Shown: one piece after another, positions 6,848 through 14,421 of the stretch | How the letters are laid out: each line of letters begins with the position of its first letter | Numbering within the stretch: the first letter of the stretch is position 1 | Source of the DNA: Planctomycetaceae bacterium | GTDB lineage: Bacteria; Planctomycetota; Planctomycetia; Planctomycetales; Planctomycetaceae | Length of the DNA stretch: 17,762 nucleotides | Direction of reading: 5' to 3' | NCBI GenBank assembly: GCA_016765335.1 | Contig: JAESQE010000216.1 | Coordinates: 1,491-19,252 of the forward strand | Notes under the pieces: generated by a model | What the model was told of the DNA's origin: nothing | Database searches by the model: none | The model's input: the letters and a program-made list of their open reading frames with translations, nothing else | Position numbers and translations under genes: made by a program

Positions 6848-7405
6848 ATGCCGATTCTTGAGCGAGAAGCTAATCTTTACCCTGCTGATTTATTGACATC
6901 TTGCCTGGAACAGCCGGACGCAAAATGGTGGGCGTTATACACAATGTCCAGACAAGAGAAACAGCTAATGCGAAAGCTAGCCGTCCAGAAGATCTCTTAT
7001 TACTGCCCGATCATCGAAAAAAAGACACGTTCCCCAGCAGGACGTCAACGGACCAGTTTTGTTCCATTATTTTCCAATTATGTTTTTCTGTACGGGAATG
7101 AAGAAGCTCGCCAGGTTGCATTGACCACAAACACAATTTCCCGCTGCCTGGAAGTAGAGAATGGAGAGTCTCTTCGGTACGATCTGCACCAGTTAGAAAT
7201 GCTGCTCGCGTTAGGCGAGCCAGTCAGCATTGAATCGCAATTACAGCCGGGAACGAAAGTCAGAGTAAAAAGTGGCCCCCTGAAAGGAGCCTCTGGAACC
7301 GTTTACCAACGCAAGGGTGTTGATCGCTTGATTATCTCTGTCAACTTCTTACAGCAGGGTGCATCGGTCGAACTAAGTGATTGGGAAGTCGAAGTTTGTA
7401 ATTGA
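6848..7405 (+). CDS. NusG-family transcription antiterminator (RfaH/UpxY-like)
   Basis: The product is 185 aa, close to normal for NusG paralogs. The NGN domain spans about residues 26-115 and starts at KWWALYTMSRQEKQL, the usual opening strand. A KOW motif lies at 134-152 (PGTKVRVKSGPLKGASGTV). Specialised paralogs of this family (RfaH, UpxY, LoaP) bind paused RNA polymerase and suppress premature termination in long polysaccharide or antibiotic operons. Its position directly before fcl and gmd, and ahead of about 10 kb of co-directional glycan genes, fits that role. A housekeeping NusG would sit beside secE and ribosomal protein genes, which are absent. The recruitment signal, if any, is not recognised. 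The gene ends 61 nt before fcl. Confidence 0.9.
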   Translation: MPILEREANLYPADLLTSCLEQPDAKWWALYTMSRQEKQLMRKLAVQKISYYCPIIEKKTRSPAGRQRTSFVPLFSNYVFLYGNEEARQVALTTNTISRCLEVENGESLRYDLHQLEMLLALGEPVSIESQLQPGTKVRVKSGPLKGASGTVYQRKGVDRLIISVNFLQQGASVELSDWEVEVCN

Positions 7406-7466
7406 ACTCCCTTTCTTCATAACGCTGCCTTGATGATAAATCGAATTTGCTAGAACAACGTAAGAT

Positions 7467-8450
7467 ATGCCAAGTAAAGAATCTTCTATCTTCATTACCG
7501 GCCACAAAGGCTTGGTTGGGTCTGCCATTATGCGGACTTTGCAAGCACGTGGTTTCACCAGATTGTTAACTGCCAGTCGGGATGAACTTGATCTGTGTGA
7601 TCAATGGTCCGTTTCAAAATGGTTTGAAGAACATCGTCCTGATTATGTGATTCACGTGGCTGGAAAAGTGGGCGGAATCTGGGCGAACTCGCAATACCCA
7701 GCTGATTTCCTATACGAGAATATGTTAATCCACTCAACGGTTCTTCGAGCAGCCTGCCAGACAGAAGTGAAGAAATTACTTTACCTGGGAAGTTCCTGCA
7801 TTTACCCACGCGATTGTGCACAACCGATCAAAGAAGAGTATTTGTTGACAGGGCCTCTGGAAAAAACAAACTACGCTTACGCGATTGCAAAAATCGCAGG
7901 TCTGCTCTCCTGCCAAGCGTACCGAGAACAATACGGCTGCAATTTCATTTCTGCGATGCCAACAAATCTGTATGGGCCAAACGATAATTTTCACCCCGAA
8001 AATTCACATGTTCTTCCGGCTCTGATTCGTCGATTCCATGAAGCGAAAACATCAAACTCATCTTCAGTAACAATTTGGGGTACAGGAACGCCGTTACGAG
8101 AATTTCTGCATGTCGACGACCTCGCTGCGGCCTGCATATTCCTTTTGGATAATTACGACGATGCAGATGCAATCAACATAGGCACAGGAATTGATTTATC
8201 GATTCGTGAACTGGCAGAAACAATTCGCGATCTGGTTTATCCCGATTGCTCGATTGATTTCGACACTTCCAAACCCGATGGAACACCTCGCAAACAACTC
8301 GATATTACCAAGCTGAAATCACTTGGTTGGCAGCCATCCATCGAACTGAAGAATGGGATTGAGCAAACTTACCAGTGGTTTTTGAACTCCGACTGGAACA
8401 GCAACCAAACACATCAACACGTCACAAAATCTGAAGTGGCAAAGAATTAG
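7467..8450 (+). CDS. fcl: GDP-L-fucose synthase
   Basis: The product is 327 aa, against about 320 for the family. This extended SDR enzyme epimerises and reduces GDP-4-keto-6-deoxymannose to GDP-L-fucose with NADPH. The dinucleotide-binding motif GHKGLVGS is at the N-terminus. The catalytic set seen in E. coli GMER is present: GSSC with C111, YAIAK with Y138 and K142, and H181 in NSHVLP. The Shine-Dalgarno motif before the ATG is weak. It precedes gmd by 69 nt, so the two steps of the pathway are encoded together, although in the reverse of reaction order. Confidence 0.96.
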   Translation: MPSKESSIFITGHKGLVGSAIMRTLQARGFTRLLTASRDELDLCDQWSVSKWFEEHRPDYVIHVAGKVGGIWANSQYPADFLYENMLIHSTVLRAACQTEVKKLLYLGSSCIYPRDCAQPIKEEYLLTGPLEKTNYAYAIAKIAGLLSCQAYREQYGCNFISAMPTNLYGPNDNFHPENSHVLPALIRRFHEAKTSNSSSVTIWGTGTPLREFLHVDDLAAACIFLLDNYDDADAINIGTGIDLSIRELAETIRDLVYPDCSIDFDTSKPDGTPRKQLDITKLKSLGWQPSIELKNGIEQTYQWFLNSDWNSNQTHQHVTKSEVAKN

Positions 8451-8519
8451 ATTTCTAAGTTGCAATAAAAACACAAAAACATCGCGAGCTTGAATCGCAT
8501 AATTTAAAAGGCTTAAACC

Positions 8520-9614
8520 ATGAAATCTACAGATCGACAATTTCCCCCCAAAAACGGTAAAAAAGCACTCATTTTTGGAATCACCGGGCAAGATGGCTCT
8601 TATCTATCCGAGTTGCTGATCAGCAAAGGGTACGAGGTATGGGGAGTCGTTCGCCGATCTTCTTCCTTCAACACCGGACGAATTGATCATATCTATCAAG
8701 ATCTGCACGAAGAAGATGTCCGATTGCATTTAACATTCGGTGACCTGGCGGATTCCTCTTCAATCAACCGGGTTTTGAAAGTTGTTCGACCAGATGAAAT
8801 TTACAATCTGGGTGCTCAATCGCATGTGAAGGTATCCTTCGATATTCCCGAATACACAGGAGATGTCACAGGTTTGGGAGCAGTTCGAATTCTGGAGGCG
8901 ATGCGAGATCTCGGATTGGAATCAAAGTTTTACCAGGCCTCTTCATCCGAGTTGTATGGCAAGGTGATCGAAACACCACAGACAGAAACAACCCCTTTCT
9001 ACCCACGTAGCCCGTATGCAGCTGCAAAAGCTTATGCATTTCATATCACTCGTAATTACCGTGAGTCATACGGAATGTTTGCAGTCAATGGGATTCTGTT
9101 TAACCATGAATCACCTCGCAGAGGCGAAACCTTTGTCACCAGAAAGATTTCTCGGGCAGTAGCCGGGATTTATCACGGAAAGCAAGATTCCCTGTTCCTT
9201 GGAAATCTTGATGCCAAGCGAGATTGGGGATTCGCGGGCGACTACGTCGAAGCGATGTACCTGATGCTTCAAACAGACGTCCCCAAAGATTATGTTGTCG
9301 CGACCGGAGAAACTCATTCGGTACGCGAATTCTGTGAACTTGCCTTTGCACATGTTGGCTTACCAATTACCTGGCAAGGGACTGACGTCGAAGAACGTGG
9401 CCTCGGGCCTGATGGAAAAGTTTTAATCCAGATCGACGAGCGATACTTCCGCCCTACCGAAGTGGATCTGCTTCTAGGTGATAGCACCAAAGTACAAGAA
9501 GAGCTTAACTGGAAAGTAAAAACCGGCTTCCCAGAACTTGTTCGCATGATGGTGGATGCAGATGTCGAATCATTAATGTCTCATTCAGATACATTCACAA
9601 CCAGCGAAGTATAA
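8520..9614 (+). CDS. gmd: GDP-mannose 4,6-dehydratase
   Basis: The product is 364 aa, a normal length. It converts GDP-D-mannose to GDP-4-keto-6-deoxymannose, the substrate of the Fcl enzyme encoded just upstream. The cofactor loop GITGQDGSY begins at residue 20. The catalytic residues line up with E. coli Gmd: S142 in place of Thr, E144, Y166 and K170. The signature [15 protein letters not shown] follows. AAAAGG about 8 nt upstream may be the Shine-Dalgarno site. The GDP-mannose-making genes (manB and manC) are not in this window, so that precursor must come from elsewhere. Confidence 0.97.
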   Translation: MKSTDRQFPPKNGKKALIFGITGQDGSYLSELLISKGYEVWGVVRRSSSFNTGRIDHIYQDLHEEDVRLHLTFGDLADSSSINRVLKVVRPDEIYNLGAQSHVKVSFDIPEYTGDVTGLGAVRILEAMRDLGLESKFYQASSSELYGKVIETPQTETTPFYPRSPYAAAKAYAFHITRNYRESYGMFAVNGILFNHESPRRGETFVTRKISRAVAGIYHGKQDSLFLGNLDAKRDWGFAGDYVEAMYLMLQTDVPKDYVVATGETHSVREFCELAFAHVGLPITWQGTDVEERGLGPDGKVLIQIDERYFRPTEVDLLLGDSTKVQEELNWKVKTGFPELVRMMVDADVESLMSHSDTFTTSEV

Positions 9615-9624
9615 CAAAAGAATT

Positions 9625-9650
9625 ACTGCTTACTGACTACTGACTAACTC
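9625..9650. repeat. ACTG-type low-complexity spacer before the GT4 gene
   Basis: The spacer reads ACTGCTTACTG, then TGACTACTGACTAACTC-like sequence (ACT and CTG steps). The 11-mer ACTGCTTACTG at 9625-9635 occurs again exactly at 12357-12367, just before wzt. It replaces a normal Shine-Dalgarno leader. Confidence 0.6.
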
Positions 9651-9654
9651 TTCT

Positions 9655-10914
9655 ATGAAACGTAAACGCCTCCTATTCATCAATCGCTCGTTCTGGCCTG
9701 ACAACGAGGCTACGGGCCAGCTTCTGACACAATTGTGTGAGGATTTGGTACAAGATTTTGATGTGGATGTAATTTGCGGTCACCCACTTCATGGCGAGAA
9801 AGTGAGCGATGATGTCCATCCATTCGGTCCTTCGTTAAATATCCACCGAGTCAATCACACTCGATTTTCCAAGGGATCAATTGTAGGACGACTCACCAAC
9901 CTGCTCACTTTTACTGCCTCTGCTTATCGTAAGTTGAAGCAAGTGCCAACTCCCGATGTCGTTATCACCGAAACAGATCCCTTCTTTCTGCCATTGCTGG
10001 GAAGAAAAATTCAACGTAAAACAGGGTGTCAGTACATCGCCTATTTACAGGATATTTATCCTGATGTCGCGGTTGCATTAGGTAAGGCTCGCGAAGGTAT
10101 ACTCGTTAAACAACTTCGAAACATGCTGTTTAACTGTTATCAAAAAGCTGACCGAGTTATCGTTTTAAGCGAGGACATGAAACAAACCTGCCAGCAGCAT
10201 GGCGTCTCAAAGTCATCACTACGAGTACTTCCCAACTGGACGGACACAACGACAATTGTTCCTCTGAAGCAGAACAATCCGTTTCGTAGTAAAAATGGAT
10301 GGAACGATAAATTCCTGGTCATGTATTCGGGAAACCTGGGGTTAGCTCACGAATTAGATGCATTGTTAGATGCTGCTGAGGTATTAAAAAACCGAGAGAA
10401 TATTCACTTTGTGATTATTGGAGATGGTGTCCAGAAAAAAAGAATTTCTCAAAGAGTCGATGAGAACAACCTGACAAATGTAACGATTCTCGAAAAGCAA
10501 CCTTACGAAAAACTTGCCGAAAGCCTGAGCGCAGCTGACGTGCATTTTGTATCACTGAAATCTGGCGTTGAACGCTGCCTGTTCCCAAGCAAAGTCTACG
10601 GAATCCTTGCCAGCGGCACACCGCTGCTGGTACTAGCCAGCAGTCGTTCTGAACTATCACAGTTCGTTAGCAATGAACAACTTGGCGAAGCCTGCGAGAT
10701 TGACCAACCACAAACTCAAAGAGCAGAATCAATTGCAACCGCGATTCTTGCACTTGCCCAAAACAGCACATCGGTCCAGGAAATGGGGCAACGTGCCCGA
10801 CAAATTGCGGTACAGGAATTTGACCGAAGCGTCATCACAAATAAATTCGCTGATCTGGTTCACGAAACAATTTTACAAAAACAACAAACAAAATCTCTAG
10901 CCTCTAACCTCTAG
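9655..10914 (+). CDS. Glycosyltransferase, GT4 family (WbuB/WcaI-like)
   Basis: The product is 419 aa, a full-length GT-B enzyme, predicted to be cytoplasmic or membrane-associated. The N-terminal domain opens with LLFINRSFWPDNEATGQL. The C-terminal donor-binding half contains VMYSGNLG (S225-G226-N227) and PSKVYGILASGTP from residue 311. In this subgroup the first Glu of the GT4 EX7E motif is often changed, as here (YGILASG). WcaI and WbuB relatives transfer fucose or fucosamine-type sugars, and the gene follows gmd directly, so a fucosyltransferase role is plausible but unproven. The last few codons (KSLASNL, stop) lie inside a CTAG-rich low-complexity segment, so the C-terminal end may have been reshaped by that sequence. 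Confidence 0.9.
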   Translation: MKRKRLLFINRSFWPDNEATGQLLTQLCEDLVQDFDVDVICGHPLHGEKVSDDVHPFGPSLNIHRVNHTRFSKGSIVGRLTNLLTFTASAYRKLKQVPTPDVVITETDPFFLPLLGRKIQRKTGCQYIAYLQDIYPDVAVALGKAREGILVKQLRNMLFNCYQKADRVIVLSEDMKQTCQQHGVSKSSLRVLPNWTDTTTIVPLKQNNPFRSKNGWNDKFLVMYSGNLGLAHELDALLDAAEVLKNRENIHFVIIGDGVQKKRISQRVDENNLTNVTILEKQPYEKLAESLSAADVHFVSLKSGVERCLFPSKVYGILASGTPLLVLASSRSELSQFVSNEQLGEACEIDQPQTQRAESIATAILALAQNSTSVQEMGQRARQIAVQEFDRSVITNKFADLVHETILQKQQTKSLASNL

Positions 10915-10934
10915 AGTCTAGCTACTAGTACAGG
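10891..10934. repeat. CTAG-rich low-complexity segment at the GT4/wzm junction
   Basis: Four CTAG tetranucleotides (10897, 10911, 10918 and 10925) occur within 32 nt, built from units such as CTCTAGCC, TCTAACCTCTAG and GTCTAGCTACTAG. It overlaps the stop codon of the GT4 gene and fills the whole 20-nt gap to wzm. CTAG is usually rare in bacterial DNA. Confidence 0.7.
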
Positions 10935-11852
10935 ATGAATCAGTTGTCTGAAACTGCACAACTCTCTGTTTCGAACGAGACGAACTCCGGCTCAGATTCC
11001 GATCAGCCGGATAACGAACATTGGGATTTAGTCATTCGCCCGAAAAGGCACTTGCTGGATATCAACTTCAAAGAGCTCTGGGATTACCGTGATCTACTTT
11101 TTATGTTTGTGAAACGCGACATCGTCACCGTTTACAAGCAAACAGTTCTTGGTCCCATTTGGTTTTTTGTCCAACCGATTATGACGACTTTGGTTTACGT
11201 GATCATCTTCGGCAATATCGCAAAGATCAGCACCGATGAAATCCCGAAGGTTTTGTTCTACATGTCCGGCATCGTCATGTGGAATTACTTTGCTGATTCC
11301 TTTGGCAAAACGTCCACAACATTCACATCAAATGCTTCGATCTTCGGCAAGGTCTATTTTCCACGGCTCATTGTCCCATTGTCTGTGGTCACATCCGGAC
11401 TGATCAAATTCCTGATTCAGTTCACCTTGTTCCTGGCAGTTTTTGCGTTTTATTTAATCACAACAGACCTGATACAGCCCAATTGGTGGATACTTATCAC
11501 TCCTTACCTCATTCTGTTAATGGCAGGATTAGGCTTAGGCTTCGGAATCATTTTCAGTTCGTTGACAACAAAATATCGTGATCTCACATTTGTCATACAG
11601 TTTGGCGTCCAATTAGCAATGTATGCCACGCCGATCATTTACCCGATGAGCCTACTCAGCGAACGTGCCCAGGCAGTGCTGTGGTGGAACCCGATTGCTC
11701 ATCTAATCGAAACCATAAAATACGGCTTCCTCGGCACAGGCCAGGCATCAGTCGCAGGACTCGCCTACACAACCGCCTTCACACTGGTTGTACTAATCTC
11801 CGGAACCATCATCTTCAACCGCACAGAACAAACATTTATGGACACTGTTTAA
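10935..11852 (+). CDS. wzm: Polysaccharide ABC transporter permease (ABC-2 type, Wzm)
   Basis: The product is 305 aa, with a hydrophilic N-terminal stretch of about 45 residues and then about six membrane segments. The family pattern is clear: FKELWDYRDLLFMFVKRD before the first membrane helix, Q-T-x-L-G-P-I-W-F at the interface, and KYRDLTFVIQFGVQLAMYATPIIYP near the C-terminal third. This is the channel half of the Wzm/Wzt exporter (RfbA/TagG/KpsM superfamily) that moves undecaprenyl-linked glycan across the inner membrane. Its ATPase partner is at 12382, and the two are normally adjacent, but here 529 nt with an unrelated small gene separate them. Confidence 0.95.
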   Translation: MNQLSETAQLSVSNETNSGSDSDQPDNEHWDLVIRPKRHLLDINFKELWDYRDLLFMFVKRDIVTVYKQTVLGPIWFFVQPIMTTLVYVIIFGNIAKISTDEIPKVLFYMSGIVMWNYFADSFGKTSTTFTSNASIFGKVYFPRLIVPLSVVTSGLIKFLIQFTLFLAVFAFYLITTDLIQPNWWILITPYLILLMAGLGLGFGIIFSSLTTKYRDLTFVIQFGVQLAMYATPIIYPMSLLSERAQAVLWWNPIAHLIETIKYGFLGTGQASVAGLAYTTAFTLVVLISGTIIFNRTEQTFMDTV

Positions 11853-11854
11853 AA

Positions 11855-11881
11855 GAGTTGGCAGTTTGGAGTTGGCAGTTT
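11855..11881. repeat. Tandem repeat GAGTTGGCAGTTT, two copies
   Basis: The 13-mer GAGTTGGCAGTTT occurs at 11855-11867 and 11869-11881 (period 14). It starts two nt after the wzm stop and lies just before the four-helix-bundle gene. Its core AGTTGGCAGT is the reverse complement of ACTGCCAACT, found twice after that gene (12325-12334 and 12364-12373). Confidence 0.85.
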
Positions 11882-11912
11882 TTAGATTACAGAAATGAAG
11901 TGGACTAGATCT

Positions 11913-12266
11913 ATGGCGGGGTTTGAGGATTTAGATGTTTGGAAGCGGGCGGTTAAGCTCAGCATCTCGATTTATCAAAACACAAACGAGTTGCGTGACT
12001 TTGGGTTTCGGGATCAAATTACTCGCTCAGGATTATCCGTCCCCTCAAACATTGCTGAAGGGATGGAGCGTTCAACCATACCAGACAAATGCAAGTTTCT
12101 TGATTACGCCAGAGCATCCTGCGGCGAATTACGTACGCAGACAATTGTAGGAATAGGAGCGGGCTTGATCACCAAATCTATTGGAGACAACTGGTACCAA
12201 GAAACAAAAGAACCCTCAGCCATGATCAACGGCCTAATCCGCTCCCTAAAATCAAAACAAAACTAA
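11913..12266 (+). CDS. Four-helix-bundle protein (23S rRNA-intervening-sequence protein family)
   Basis: The product is 117 aa from this start, or 123 aa from the in-frame ATG at 11895. I prefer 11913 because family members begin a few residues before the F-E-D-L-x-V-W-K-R-A block; neither start has a good Shine-Dalgarno motif. The hallmark F-R-D-Q-I-T-R-S-G-L-S-V-P-S-N-I-A-E-G segment is present, then ARASCGELRTQ in place of the usual GS-x-x-E-L. The family forms pentameric four-helix bundles, is best known from inserts in 23S rRNA genes, and includes the accessory proteins of diversity-generating retroelements; its general function is not known. No reverse transcriptase or template repeat is present here. 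It sits between wzm and wzt and is flanked by simple repeats in opposite orientations, suggesting insertion as a unit. Confidence 0.88.
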   Translation: MAGFEDLDVWKRAVKLSISIYQNTNELRDFGFRDQITRSGLSVPSNIAEGMERSTIPDKCKFLDYARASCGELRTQTIVGIGAGLITKSIGDNWYQETKEPSAMINGLIRSLKSKQN

Positions 12267-12274
12267 TCTGCTTG

Positions 12275-12376
12275 CTGCCTGTCAACTGAAAACTGCAAAC
12301 TGAAAACTTTTTTCCTTCCTGACTACTGCCAACTTTTTCCTTTTTCCTTCCTGTAAACTGCTTACTGCCAACTGAA
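12275..12376. repeat. Low-complexity AACTG/CCTTCCTG repeats before wzt
   Basis: The 115-nt gap between the four-helix-bundle gene and wzt is nearly all simple sequence. It has AACTGAAAACTGCAAACTG units, then two related blocks of T-rich CCTTCCTG followed by ACTGCCAACT (12325-12334 and 12364-12373). ACTGCCAACT is the reverse complement of the repeat core on the other side of the four-helix-bundle gene. The repeat also replaces a clear Shine-Dalgarno site for wzt. Confidence 0.8.
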
Positions 12377-12381
12377 TACTC

Positions 12382-13683
12382 ATGAGCGTAGCAATAAAAA
12401 TCGAAAACATCTCCAAACAATACCGCCTGGGTCAGGTCGGCACGGGGACCATCAGCCACGACCTGAACCGCTGGTGGGCCAGCATACGTGGCAAGGACGA
12501 TCCCTACTCACAAGTTGGACAGGTGAATCAGCGGGATCAGGCTGCCCAAAGTGATTACGTCTGGGCGTTGAAGGATATCGACTTCAAAGTAGAGCAAGGC
12601 GAAGTCCTGGGAATTATTGGCGCTAACGGTGCAGGCAAAAGCACACTGCTTAAAATCATATCCCGCATCACTTCACCAACGACAGGTTCAATCAATATCA
12701 AAGGCCGCATCGCCAGCTTGCTGGAAGTAGGCACAGGCATGCACCCCGAAATGACCGCGAGAGAAAACATCTATCTCAACGGCGCGATCATGGGAATGAA
12801 GCGACACGAAATCACCAGAAAGTTCGACGACATCATCGACTTCGCCGGCTGCAAAATGTACGTCGACACCCCAGTAAAACGCTTCAGCAGCGGCATGTCA
12901 GTCCGACTAGGTTTCGCAGTAGCCGCATTCCTGGAACCAGAAATTCTAATTGTCGACGAAGTCCTGGCTGTTGGAGATGCCGAATTCCAAAACAAAGCCA
13001 TTGGCAAGATGAAAGATGTGAGTAGTTCTGATGGCAGAACAATTATTTTTGTCAGCCATAATTTAGGTTCCGTAAAAACATTGTGTAATCGCGGAATCGT
13101 CCTAAATGAAGGTGGTCTTGCTTACGATCTGCCAGTCGACAATGCTGTTTCTTCATATTTAAATCAGCTCAATCCAGTAAATTCAAATGGCGAAGACTTA
13201 CTACTCCGAACGAATCGAAGCGGGTCAGGGCTAATTCGACTGGCAGAGTTTTGGCTTGAAAATGAGAATGGTGACCGAATCGATCAAGTTCAGTCGGGTA
13301 CTTGCACCACACTAGTATTTCGATTTGCAGCAACGGCATCCAATACAAAGATGTCTCAAATAAATGTGGGATTTTCAATTCACGATAAGCAGGATCGCTC
13401 TGCAATCACAATTCTATACAGCGGTGTGCAAGATGTTTTTTTTGATACTCAAGGGGACTTCACTGTTCGATGCCAAATAAAAGACCTTCCACTTGTTGAA
13501 GGCACATACCCCATTAGCGTGCGTATTATGAATGCCAAGGAGGAACTGGACTGGATTAAAACTCCGATAGGGACATTGGATATTGCCTCAGGAGATTACT
13601 ACGGAACTGGAAGACCTATAGAATTCGGCAAAGGTAAGACACTAATCCGTGGAAACTGGTCATGCAGGGAGTCAAAATGTTGA
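12382..13683 (+). CDS. wzt: Polysaccharide ABC transporter ATP-binding protein with Wzt C-terminal domain
   Basis: The product is 433 aa. The nucleotide-binding domain (about 1-245) has Walker A GANGAGKST (80-88), signature FSSGMS (168-173), Walker B ending in D192-E193, and H-loop H226. Residues about 265-425 form the additional beta-sandwich of Wzt proteins, which in E. coli O8/O9a recognises the modified non-reducing end of the O-chain. It powers export through Wzm at the inner membrane. Hand counts of G+C in 60-nt rows fall from 42 (12421-12480) and 31 (12781-12840) to 19 (13141-13200) and 22 (13321-13380), with the break close to the domain boundary. The downstream FkbM gene overlaps its end by 7 nt, so translation is probably coupled. 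Confidence 0.95.
   Translation: MSVAIKIENISKQYRLGQVGTGTISHDLNRWWASIRGKDDPYSQVGQVNQRDQAAQSDYVWALKDIDFKVEQGEVLGIIGANGAGKSTLLKIISRITSPTTGSINIKGRIASLLEVGTGMHPEMTARENIYLNGAIMGMKRHEITRKFDDIIDFAGCKMYVDTPVKRFSSGMSVRLGFAVAAFLEPEILIVDEVLAVGDAEFQNKAIGKMKDVSSSDGRTIIFVSHNLGSVKTLCNRGIVLNEGGLAYDLPVDNAVSSYLNQLNPVNSNGEDLLLRTNRSGSGLIRLAEFWLENENGDRIDQVQSGTCTTLVFRFAATASNTKMSQINVGFSIHDKQDRSAITILYSGVQDVFFDTQGDFTVRCQIKDLPLVEGTYPISVRIMNAKEELDWIKTPIGTLDIASGDYYGTGRPIEFGKGKTLIRGNWSCRESKC
13666..13670 (+). promoter_or_regulatory. Shine-Dalgarno AGGGA fixing the start at 13677
   Basis: AGGGA inside the end of wzt lies 6 nt before the ATG at 13677. This favours 13677 over an in-frame ATG at 13662, which would overlap this site. 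Confidence 0.6.
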
Positions 13684-14384
13684 ATTACGGACGAAATATA
13701 GTAAAGAGTGCCTTGGCTTATACACCGGCTATGCAGTATCGAAAGAGTTTTGCATTAAATGATTTAGACAAAAAGCTGGAGCCTTTTATTGGACGCAAAA
13801 ACGGGGTATTTATTGAAGCCGGCGCTAACAATGGAATCAGACAATCAAACACACTCTATTACGAGAAATACTTTGGCTGGAAAGGGATTCTTATTGAACC
13901 AATCCCTGAATTGTATCAGCAATGTAAGATTAACCGTCCGCAATGTAACGTGGTGAACGCAGCTCTTGTCGCAAATGATTATCCAGATGAAACCGTGGAA
14001 ATGACGTTCTGTGGACTCATGAGTACAACTGCCGGTGCAATGAATTCTGAAATACAGAGAGAAACACACATTGAGTCGGGGCGTAGATTTTTGAGCGAAA
14101 TTCAGGATGTTTATAATATCAATGTAAAGGCACGGACTCTCTCATCAATTCTTGATGCGTTTGGCATTAAAGAAATTGATCTTCTCTCCTTAGACATAGA
14201 AGGATATGAGCCAATGGCGATGATGGGATTAGATCTAACAAGGCACAGCCCGAAGTTCCTCCTTATTGAGGTACGGCACATTCACCGCGAGGAAATTGAT
14301 CATATTCTAGAGAAGACGCACCACCCAATAGCTCAGCTTACCATGCTAGATGATCACTCTGACGTACTATACGCAATCAAATAA
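13677..14384 (+). CDS. FkbM-family methyltransferase
   Basis: The product is 235 aa. It is a SAM-dependent methyltransferase of the FkbM (Methyltransf_21) type: motif I is FIEAGANNG (45-53), with an acidic I-E-P strand end shortly after, and LLSLDIEGYE carries D173 and E175. The family O-methylates small molecules and sugars. The start overlaps the wzt stop by 7 nt (ATGTTGA), which suggests coupled expression. This context fits methylation of the exported glycan, perhaps a terminal cap read by the Wzt C-terminal domain, but the substrate is inferred. The gene is A+T-richer than fcl and gmd, like the rest of the downstream block. Confidence 0.88.
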   Translation: MLNYGRNIVKSALAYTPAMQYRKSFALNDLDKKLEPFIGRKNGVFIEAGANNGIRQSNTLYYEKYFGWKGILIEPIPELYQQCKINRPQCNVVNAALVANDYPDETVEMTFCGLMSTTAGAMNSEIQRETHIESGRRFLSEIQDVYNINVKARTLSSILDAFGIKEIDLLSLDIEGYEPMAMMGLDLTRHSPKFLLIEVRHIHREEIDHILEKTHHPIAQLTMLDDHSDVLYAIK

Positions 14385-14421
14385 ATTCCTTTTAATAATT
14401 ATTTAAACTGTCTCCGTTATT

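Noticed and set aside
11855..12376. Diversity-generating retroelement suggested by the four-helix-bundle (Avd-like) gene
   Set aside because: No reverse transcriptase, and no template/variable repeat pair with adenine-specific differences, was seen in the window.
9625..12376. CRISPR array or tRNA cluster in the repeat-rich spacers
   Set aside because: The repeats are short, irregular and low-complexity without unique spacers, and no cloverleaf pattern was seen.
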